From an uncultured Alphaproteobacteria bacterium (GTDB lineage Bacteria > Pseudomonadota > Alphaproteobacteria > HIMB59 > GCA-002718135), in NCBI GenBank assembly GCA_902587565.1, contig CACILT010000001.1, forward strand, positions 150,866 to 214,865: a stretch of DNA of 64,000 nucleotides, written 5' to 3'. Position numbers and translations under genes: made by a program. How positions within the stretch are numbered: position 1 is the stretch's first letter; every line of letters begins with the position of its first letter. The notes under the pieces are model-generated. The model worked only from the letters and a program-made list of their open reading frames with translations. It was not told where the DNA came from and made no database searches. Below, piece by piece: positions 1-5,936 of the stretch.

Positions 1-364
1 TCAGATTAGTATCTATAAAAATTAAACGTTTATTATCTATATCCTTAAAGTATTGAATAAATCCATTTGGATCGGTTTCAATATTAGGAAAGTTTATTTT
101 AAACTCATCTCTGTTATCATGATTACCTATAATTAGTTGAGGATTTAAATTCTTTGGCAGACCTGCTTCATCAATTATTTTTAAAAATAACTGATAAGAA
201 TCTTTATCACCTAAGTCTGTAATATCACCAGTGATGGCAAATAAATCTGCATCACCATGATTATTTTTTATATGAGTTAATGCTTTTTTAAATTTACTGA
301 CAGGATCTATGCCATGAATCTTATCTATATAAATATGAGGGTCTGAAAGGTGAATAATTTTCAT
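1..364 (-). CDS. Class III metallophosphodiesterase (GpdQ/CpdA-like), partial
   Basis: This gene starts at 364 and runs off the left edge, so only about the first 121 residues are seen. The protein opens with MKIIHLSDPHI, giving the Asp-x-His metal site (D8, H10). TGDITD follows near residue 50 and GNHDNR near residue 83, which are the remaining N-terminal motifs of the calcineurin-like fold. The GIDP segment and spacing resemble GpdQ and Rv0805-type phosphodiesterases rather than PlcP. The family hydrolyses phosphodiesters such as cyclic nucleotides or glycerophosphodiesters in the cytoplasm. It sits 20 bases downstream of the AllA-like gene, in the phnW operon, so I infer that it opens a phosphonate or phosphate diester. 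The exact substrate cannot be told. Confidence 0.85.
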   Translation of the reverse strand, partial: MKIIHLSDPHIYIDKIHGIDPVSKFKKALTHIKNNHGDADLFAITGDITDLGDKDSYQLFLKIIDEAGLPKNLNPQLIIGNHDNRDEFKINFPNIETDPNGFIQYFKDIDNKRLIFIDTNL

Positions 365-384
365 TATTAAATATAAATTTATAA

Positions 385-1017
385 TTAGATCGCAGTTTTA
401 AAATAAATATACTTATTAAATTCCTCTTTTAAGTCGATGCTAACTCTTGCATGTACTTTACCTTGTTTTCCTTGAAACGATTGTTTTTCTGTAACTGGAA
501 ACACCCCTTCATGCCAAATATTTGGATGAATATACAAACCTTTTGATCCGTCACAATAAAATGCTTTAAAATGTTCTGGTTCAATGTCGTCTGTAGGTAA
601 GGCTAAAGGACAAATAAATGGTTTATTTTCTTCAGGAAAGAAAAGCTGACCTCCATCAGGATGATAATTTGCATGCCATAAAAAAATTTTTGTTGGATCT
701 GAATATTTATCTTTTTGTAATTCTTGATCAGGATTATTGGCATAACCCAGTATATATTTTCCATCTACTTCATAATCGCTCTTATGTTGAACAGCATTAT
801 TTTGCCCATAAAGCACGTCACCTTGCCACCAGGTATCAAAAGAACCTTCGGTAGTTCCACCTTCATTACCAGTTCCCTCTTCTATGTCACGCCATCCTTG
901 TTTTGGCCAAGTAACAATTTCAATATCACTATTTTCAAAACTATCGATTAAATACCCATATCCTTTAAGATTTTCATTTGTTGCTTTAACTAAAGGTATT
1001 TCAATTTCTTTTGTCAT
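385..1017 (-). CDS. AllA-like (ureidoglycolate lyase superfamily) cupin in a phosphonate operon
   Basis: This 210-residue protein carries the signature of the ureidoglycolate lyase (AllA) cupin family: a histidine at 119 followed by PDGGQ, then YIHPNIWHEG with H164 and H169, and a closing RVSIDL strand. Typical AllA proteins are about 160-170 residues, so this one is longer, with an extra acidic and glycine-rich stretch near residues 44-66. AllA converts ureidoglycolate to glyoxylate and urea in purine breakdown, but no purine or urea gene is nearby. It lies 7 bases after phnW and 20 bases before a phosphodiesterase gene, so phosphonate metabolism is the more likely setting. The fold call is firm and the reaction is unknown. 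Confidence 0.8.
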   Translation of the reverse strand: MTKEIEIPLVKATNENLKGYGYLIDSFENSDIEIVTWPKQGWRDIEEGTGNEGGTTEGSFDTWWQGDVLYGQNNAVQHKSDYEVDGKYILGYANNPDQELQKDKYSDPTKIFLWHANYHPDGGQLFFPEENKPFICPLALPTDDIEPEHFKAFYCDGSKGLYIHPNIWHEGVFPVTEKQSFQGKQGKVHARVSIDLKEEFNKYIYFKTAI

Positions 1018-1024
1018 TGTTTTG

Positions 1025-2122
1025 TTAGTTTAATGTTAGTCCCAACTCAGTAACAACTTCTTTTACAGCTTTTATTGTATCCATCATGTCTTGTTCATTT
1101 AAATTACCAATACACCCAATTCTAAAAGTTTCTGCCACTGTTAGTTTTCCTGGATAAATTAAAAAATCTTTTTCACTAAGAGCATTATAAAATTGCTCAA
1201 AGTTAAATTTAGGATCATTAGGTTGTTTAAAAGTAATAATAATTGGTGCTTGTAAATTATCAGGAAGTAGTTGCTCAAATCCCAACTCTTTCATTCCATT
1301 ACAAATAATTTCACAATTTTTTTTATATCTTTTACCTCTTCCTTCTACACCGCCTTGTTCTTTATGTTCTTCAATAGCTTGGTTGAATGCAGCTAATACG
1401 TGTGTTGGAGGTGTAAATCGCCATTGTTTATTTTTTTCCATTGCTTGCCATTGATCATATAAGTCTAGACTTAGTGAGTGACTATTGCCTTTTGCATTTT
1501 GAATAACTTCATTTTTAACAAGAATGAAACCAACACCTGGCACACCTTCTAAGCATTTGTTTGATGAAGCGGCTACAGCATCAAAAGTAATTATTTTAGA
1601 ACTTAAGGGTAATGCACCAAAGGCACTCATTGCATCGATGAATAACGATAAATTTTTCCCTTCAACCAATTTTGCAATGTCTTCAATAGGATTTAAAATA
1701 CCCGATGTTGTTTCACAATATACGGCAAAGACGTGTGTTAAGCTGTTGCTATCAATTAACTCTTCAATTTTATTGATGTCATGAACTTCATGTTCAGCAA
1801 CTTCATATTCAATAAAATCTCTCCCTAAATATGTGCACATTTTTTTCATTCTTTGTCCGTAAGCACCATTGATCAGAATCAGAATTTTAGAATCTTTTTG
1901 AGTAAGAGAGCTCACCATCGACTCTACAGCAAAAGTTCCACTTCCCTGCATTGGAACACATTGATATTTATCTTCACCATCTATTAATTTAACAAGGGAA
2001 TCTCTAATTGATGCATTGAGATCAATAAATTTTGTATCTCTCGAACCCCAATCATGAAGCATAGCCTCTTTTGTTGACATCGATGTCGTGAGAGGTCCAG
2101 GGGTTAATAATTTTTTATCCAT
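1025..2122 (-). CDS. phnW: 2-aminoethylphosphonate-pyruvate transaminase (PhnW)
   Basis: PhnW is a PLP enzyme that moves the amino group of 2-aminoethylphosphonate to pyruvate, giving phosphonoacetaldehyde and alanine. The 365-residue length is normal. The start LLTPGPLTTS, the HDWGSRD segment at 23-29, the PLP-contacting FIDAMS (D163) and the SSNKCLEG lysine (K189) are the family landmarks. It is the first gene of a minus-strand operon with the AllA-like cupin and the phosphodiesterase. The usual next step (PhnX phosphonatase, or PhnY dehydrogenase with PhnA) is not in the window. A related class V aminotransferase is the main alternative, but the motifs favour PhnW strongly. Confidence 0.9.
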   Translation of the reverse strand: MDKKLLTPGPLTTSMSTKEAMLHDWGSRDTKFIDLNASIRDSLVKLIDGEDKYQCVPMQGSGTFAVESMVSSLTQKDSKILILINGAYGQRMKKMCTYLGRDFIEYEVAEHEVHDINKIEELIDSNSLTHVFAVYCETTSGILNPIEDIAKLVEGKNLSLFIDAMSAFGALPLSSKIITFDAVAASSNKCLEGVPGVGFILVKNEVIQNAKGNSHSLSLDLYDQWQAMEKNKQWRFTPPTHVLAAFNQAIEEHKEQGGVEGRGKRYKKNCEIICNGMKELGFEQLLPDNLQAPIIITFKQPNDPKFNFEQFYNALSEKDFLIYPGKLTVAETFRIGCIGNLNEQDMMDTIKAVKEVVTELGLTLN

Positions 2123-2210
2123 TAAATATTTACTTAATAAATATTATTATAAATTTGATCAATCTTATTAAAGTTGGAATTGAATTTATTTTCTAATAAG
2201 TTAATTATAA

Positions 2211-2786
2211 ATGAGAATGGAAGAAAATATTGTAGATTATCTCTTAGATCTTTTGAAAACAAAAGGTGCTGATATTCAATATGGTAATGAGGATGTGACT
2301 CAGCTTGAGCACGCACTCCAATGTGCTGAACTTGCTGAAAAACATAAATTACCAGGACCAACAATTGCTGCAGCATTACTGCATGATGTTGGCCACCTTA
2401 TTTATGAGGACGGCGATCCCATTCATGAAGGGAAAGATGGTCATCATGAAAACTTAGGTGCTGATTTTTTAAAAAAATATTTTGGTGAAGATGTTATTTT
2501 ACCAATAAGAGCACATGTTGATTCAAAAAGATATTTATCAAGTGTTGAAGAGGGTTATTATGATAGCCTATCAGAAGCATCGAAACTTTCGTTAAAAGTT
2601 CAAGGCGGTCCTTTCACAAAAGAAGAAGCAGATGCGTTTATAAGCAAACCTTTTATGGATGAGGCAGTAGAGCTTAGAAGATTTGATGATCTAGCAAAAA
2701 TTCTAGATAAAAAAACTCCCGATGTTGAACATTTTCGCCCCTATTTAGAAGAAGCAAGACAGTCTTTTTTAGCTAAACAAGCGTAA
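2211..2786 (+). CDS. phnZ: PhnZ-type HD-domain mixed-valent di-iron oxygenase
   Basis: PhnZ cleaves the C-P bond of an alpha-hydroxylated aminoethylphosphonate (or, for the TmpB branch, its trimethylated analogue), releasing phosphate and an amino acid. The 191-residue protein has the HD metal set at Y24, E27, H34, H58-D59, H62, H79, H101 and D158. From memory of the marine metagenomic PhnZ, Y24, E27, H34 and H58-D59 fall at the same positions. The VQGGPF and EHFRPYLEEA segments also match. The gene is divergent from phnW, with 88 bases between, and its stop abuts the start of the phosphatase gene downstream. The partner 2-oxoglutarate hydroxylase (PhnY* or TmpA) is not in the window. A start at 2217 (third residue) is possible. 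Confidence 0.87.
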   Translation: MRMEENIVDYLLDLLKTKGADIQYGNEDVTQLEHALQCAELAEKHKLPGPTIAAALLHDVGHLIYEDGDPIHEGKDGHHENLGADFLKKYFGEDVILPIRAHVDSKRYLSSVEEGYYDSLSEASKLSLKVQGGPFTKEEADAFISKPFMDEAVELRRFDDLAKILDKKTPDVEHFRPYLEEARQSFLAKQA

Positions 2787-3311
2787 ATGCAATTTAGCAA
2801 TTATGATTTTATTGACTCTAAGTCATTTGCAGGAAAAATTATATTAACTTCTTTTCCAGGTCTTAACTCTAATGGTTTATTTGAAGAAACAATTTTAGCA
2901 AACGAATTAGAAATATTTAAAAATAATAATTGTAGTTCTATTACTTCTTTTGTTGAAGATAGCGAATTTGAAAAATTGTGTGATAAAACTTTGTTTGTCA
3001 AAAATATTTATGAACATAAATTACATTGGTACCATTTACCCATTTATGACATGGGAGCACCAGATAAAGATTTTAAATATAAATGGGAAACAACAAAAGT
3101 TTTATTAAAGAACGAATTGATAGATGGTAAAAACATAGTTTTACATTGCCGTGGAGGAAAAGGAAGAGCTGGCACTATAGCTGCTATTTTACTTGTTGAA
3201 TTTAATTATGAAAAACAAGAAGCTATTGATCTAGTACGATCAAGAAGAAAAGGAGCTATTGAGTCAAAAATCCAAGAAGATTTTATTTTTTCTTATCGAG
3301 CAGTTAATTAA
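2787..3311 (+). CDS. Dual-specificity / tyrosine phosphatase-like protein
   Basis: This 174-residue protein holds the Cys-based phosphatase P-loop HCRGGKGRAGT at residues 120-130, with nucleophile C121 and R127. A WYHLPIYDMGAPD segment at 81-93 supplies the likely general-acid aspartate. The overall layout resembles the CDKN3-like dual-specificity family found in some bacteria. The start codon follows the phnZ stop directly, so the two genes are almost certainly co-translated. Its end overlaps the end of the convergent pit gene by four bases. The family removes phosphate from proteins or small phosphoesters. Given the neighbour, a small-molecule phosphate ester from phosphonate breakdown is an attractive substrate, but that is inference. 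Confidence 0.85.
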   Translation: MQFSNYDFIDSKSFAGKIILTSFPGLNSNGLFEETILANELEIFKNNNCSSITSFVEDSEFEKLCDKTLFVKNIYEHKLHWYHLPIYDMGAPDKDFKYKWETTKVLLKNELIDGKNIVLHCRGGKGRAGTIAAILLVEFNYEKQEAIDLVRSRRKGAIESKIQEDFIFSYRAVN

Positions 3312-4360
3312 AAAGAGACCGTTAAATTAAAAATATTTTCTAGAATAAATAAAACAATTAAAGAAATTAAAGCTGCAATTATAGGTAGCGTCATCCAACC
3401 CAAAGAAATTCTACCTGCAATTGACCATTGAACCTCTTTTCCTCCTTTTAAAAGACCAATTCCAATTACGCCGCCGACAACAGCTTGGGAACTTGATACT
3501 GGTACCAAAGGTATAGAGGGAAGATTTATAGATTGTAAAAAAGCACTTATACCCTGGGATGCAAATAAAAATAAAACAATAGAATGCGATATAACAACAA
3601 TAAATGCTGCCACTGGTGTCATTTTTAAGAGATCATTACCCACGGTAAACATAACTCTTTTCGAGTAAGTAAAAACACCAACAGCTATTGCTAAACCACC
3701 CAGCAGAAATAATTGTTCTTTTGAGGAAAAGACAAATAAATTTCCAATAGTAACATCAGTAAACGGTGATATAGGTACGAAGACACCCATTACATTGGCA
3801 ATATTGTTTGCACCTAAACTATAAGCACCAAAAGCACCCGCTAAAAGTAAAGCTGTTCTTGTATAGGCATCAAGTCTGAGAATATGTAACTTTCTATTGA
3901 GTATAACTCTTTTTGTAAAAGTAAATAAACCCATTGCAATAACTCCTGCAATGATAGGACAGAGTATCCATGTTCCTAAAATAGTAATTAAAACTTGAAG
4001 ATTAGTTGAAGATCCCGTGTATAAATTCCAACCAACAATTGCTCCAACGATCGCTTGCGTTGTAGAAACAGGCAAGCCAACTTTGGTCATTAAATAAACG
4101 GATATGCCTGCAGCCACACATGCTGCAAAGGCACCAGGTAATGCATTAATAGCACCTAACTTACCTAAAGTTTCTGTTGTTCCTGCTCCACTAATAATTG
4201 CACCTAGAATAACAAAGACACTACAAATAATTGCTGCACTTGTGAAACTAACCATTCGTGTTCCAACAGCAGTTCCAAAAACATTTGCTGCATCATTGGC
4301 GCCAAGTGACCAACCTAAAAAAAGACCACCAAATAAAAAAATTAGAATTGTAATTTCCAT
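3308..4360 (-). CDS. pit: Low-affinity inorganic phosphate transporter Pit
   Basis: Pit is an inner-membrane symporter for metal-phosphate complexes. The 350-residue protein shows about ten hydrophobic segments and the two PiT signature repeats: GANDAAN at 20-26 followed by GTAVGTR, and GANNIANVMG near residue 185. The length suits the shorter bacterial PiT branch. It is downstream of the DUF47 gene with a 6-base gap and is the last gene of that operon. In Sinorhizobium meliloti the equivalent orfA-pit operon is repressed by PhoB when phosphate is scarce. A Pho-box-like site before this operon suggests similar control. The gene converges on the phosphatase gene with a four-base overlap. Confidence 0.93.
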   Translation of the reverse strand: MEITILIFLFGGLFLGWSLGANDAANVFGTAVGTRMVSFTSAAIICSVFVILGAIISGAGTTETLGKLGAINALPGAFAACVAAGISVYLMTKVGLPVSTTQAIVGAIVGWNLYTGSSTNLQVLITILGTWILCPIIAGVIAMGLFTFTKRVILNRKLHILRLDAYTRTALLLAGAFGAYSLGANNIANVMGVFVPISPFTDVTIGNLFVFSSKEQLFLLGGLAIAVGVFTYSKRVMFTVGNDLLKMTPVAAFIVVISHSIVLFLFASQGISAFLQSINLPSIPLVPVSSSQAVVGGVIGIGLLKGGKEVQWSIAGRISLGWMTLPIIAALISLIVLFILENIFNLTVSF

Positions 4361-4366
4361 TGAAAA

Positions 4367-5029
4367 TTAAACGGAGCGTTTAATAGCGTAAATTTGAACC
4401 TCGTCAGCTATGTCTTCTGCTTGATCACAAATACGATCAATCTTTTCTACAAAATATCGAAGATGCATTTTTTGATCTAGAGGTAATTCAGAATCAAAAA
4501 TTCTTCTTGCAAGTGAACTAAATTTTATATCAGATTCTTTTTCATAAAAAGTTACTTTATGAGCATTATCTCTAACAGATTTAATATCTCTAAAAAATGA
4601 TCGGACAGTCAAACAAAGTGACTCAACACAATTTACAACAGTCTCTGTTAACTCAATAAGATCTTCATGAAATTCTTTTGGAAAATTAGGTTTTTGAATA
4701 GAGAAGTGATAGCAATTTCCTTGGTACATTCCAATTAATTCGTCGATGTGTTCTAGAAGTCGTAACACATCACTTCTTGCATCTGGGATTAGTGTTTCTT
4801 CATAAAGAGTATGCTCAACATCTTTTGTAATTTTGTCGGCCTTACTTTCCATTTCTTTAACTTTTTCAACCATTTCCTCAAATTTACCATTGGCGGAATG
4901 ATTGAGATAAGTTGGAACTATCGATTTAAATACTAAGCCCACTTCAGAGACAATATCAACAAACTCATCAATTTCTCTTTCAAGCTTTTTGGTATCACCA
5001 AATAATGATGCACTTTTTAATCCAAACAT
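4367..5029 (-). CDS. DUF47 (PhoU-like) Pit accessory protein
   Basis: This 220-residue, charged, all-helical protein belongs to the DUF47/TIGR00153 PhoU-like family that is encoded next to Pit transporters. Helices with regular acidic clusters (for example ESKADKITKDVEH at about 85-97 and DQAEDIADEVQ near the C-terminus) match PhoU-type metal-binding bundles. There is no signal peptide or membrane segment, so it should act in the cytoplasm at the Pit carrier. The start at 5029 follows a Pho-box-like repeat array about 40-68 bases upstream. It corresponds to OrfA of rhizobial orfA-pit operons, whose deletion or overproduction alters Pit activity. Confidence 0.9.
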   Translation of the reverse strand: MFGLKSASLFGDTKKLEREIDEFVDIVSEVGLVFKSIVPTYLNHSANGKFEEMVEKVKEMESKADKITKDVEHTLYEETLIPDARSDVLRLLEHIDELIGMYQGNCYHFSIQKPNFPKEFHEDLIELTETVVNCVESLCLTVRSFFRDIKSVRDNAHKVTFYEKESDIKFSSLARRIFDSELPLDQKMHLRYFVEKIDRICDQAEDIADEVQIYAIKRSV

Positions 5030-5068
5030 GGCGTGCTTATAGAACTTTTCAAAAAAAAAGAAAGAAAT

Positions 5069-5097
5069 GTTAAATTTTTGTTACAATTTGATTAATA
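5069..5097 (-). promoter_or_regulatory. Pho-box-like direct repeats before DUF47-pit
   Basis: Read on the minus strand, three 7-base units recur every 11 bases: TATTAAT, TTGTAAC and ATTTAAC, separated by 4-base spacers CAAA and AAAA. This is the geometry of a PhoB site (7-base repeats with 4-base spacers). The core AATTGTAACAAAAATTTAA (5070-5088) is identical over 19 bases to the site before phoB. It lies 40-68 bases upstream of the DUF47 start and 56 bases from the divergent small membrane protein gene, so it could act on both. Confidence 0.7.
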
Positions 5098-5152
5098 TCT
5101 TTATCTTTAAGTAAAGTGTAATATTCGCAATATATAGAATTTAGGAGAAGAT

Positions 5153-5380
5153 ATGACAGATTTATCAATTAATAGAATTAAGTGGTTTAGCACCGCGTTA
5201 ATTTTATCAGGAATATTATTAACCAATTTAAATGCGTATCCAATTAACATAATTATTCACGGTACAGGTGCTGTTGGTTGGTCAATTGTTGGTTATATGA
5301 CAAAAGATAGAGCTCTGCTCACAAACTTTGGTTTACAACTCCCACTATTTATTTTTGGATATATTTATTTGCTGACATGA
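5153..5380 (+). CDS. Small membrane protein coupled to arsC
   Basis: I do not recognise this 75-residue protein with certainty. It has a short polar N-terminus, a hydrophobic helix at about 10-32, a second at about 33-47 including the HGTGAVGW stretch, and a third at the C-terminus (about 55-75), so it should be a two- or three-helix inner-membrane protein. A strong ribosome site AGGAG (5143-5147) stands 5 bases before the ATG, which is unusual in this window where such sites are weak. Its TGA overlaps the ATG of the arsenate reductase gene (ATGA), so the two are translationally coupled. A role in the same stress response is inferred only from this. Confidence 0.75.
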   Translation: MTDLSINRIKWFSTALILSGILLTNLNAYPINIIIHGTGAVGWSIVGYMTKDRALLTNFGLQLPLFIFGYIYLLT

Positions 5381-5796
5381 AAAATAAAAATATTCTTTTT
5401 ATGTGTGTTGCTAATTCAGCAAGAAGTCAAATGGCTGAAGGAATTGCAAAAAAATTATATCCTAATTGTATTATTCAAAGTGCAGGATCAGTGCCCAAAG
5501 AAGTTAATCCCAATGCTATCGAGGTTATGGGTGAAATCGATATTGATATATCAAAACATTATTCAAAAGATTTTGAAAGTTTAGACAAAAAATTTAGAGA
5601 TGAATTAAATACCGTTTTTACGCTTTGTAAAGAAGAGGTATGTCCAGTTTTAAATTCCAAAGCTCAGATATTTTCAATACCATTTGATGATCCAGCATCA
5701 GATCATTTTAGTTCAAACCAATTAGATAAATTTAGAGAAGTAAGAGACTCAATTTTTATTAAATTGAAAGAACTAAAAAATTTATTTGAAAACTAA
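5377..5796 (+). CDS. arsC: ArsC-type arsenate reductase (low-molecular-weight PTP fold)
   Basis: The 139-residue protein has the phosphatase-like loop CVANSARSQ with C10 and R16, followed by SAGS at 36-39, and the two extra redox cysteines C84 and C89 (TLCKEEVCP). The thioredoxin-linked ArsC of Staphylococcus uses the same C10/C82/C89 arrangement. The DDPA acid loop is near residue 104. It reduces arsenate to arsenite in the cytosol. No arsR, arsB or acr3 is beside it, so export must be served elsewhere; an AqpS-type aquaporin gene lies at 9496-10152. A plain low-molecular-weight tyrosine phosphatase is less likely because the three cysteines are all present. Confidence 0.87.
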   Translation: MKNKNILFMCVANSARSQMAEGIAKKLYPNCIIQSAGSVPKEVNPNAIEVMGEIDIDISKHYSKDFESLDKKFRDELNTVFTLCKEEVCPVLNSKAQIFSIPFDDPASDHFSSNQLDKFREVRDSIFIKLKELKNLFEN

Positions 5797-5878
5797 TAAA
5801 TTTAAATATTAGTTTAATTTATAAAAATTTAATATTCTATTAATACGTCTGTAAAAAATAAAATTTAAATACTTTTTA

Positions 5879-5927
5879 CCACTCACAGTATTATTTCTTC
5901 CTGCTTATGTCCAATTATTGTGAGTGG
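5879..5927. repeat. Nine-base inverted repeat between arsC and ppk1
   Basis: CCACTCACA (5879-5887) and TGTGAGTGG (5919-5927) form a perfect 9-base inverted repeat around a 31-base loop, inside the 140-base gap between the convergent arsC and ppk1 genes. These bases are GC-richer than the AT-rich surroundings. No T-run follows on either strand, so it is a poor intrinsic terminator. A structured RNA or a protein site are both possible. Confidence 0.55.
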
Positions 5928-5936
5928 GATTAAATT

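Noticed and set aside
618-951. Two overlapping plus-strand open frames opposite the AllA-like gene
   Set aside because: Low-complexity translations with no family pattern, fully opposite a well-supported gene in one operon.
2134-2376. Minus-strand 80-codon frame across the phnZ start
   Set aside because: It covers the phnZ start region and has no recognisable domain; the PhnZ residues on the other strand are decisive.
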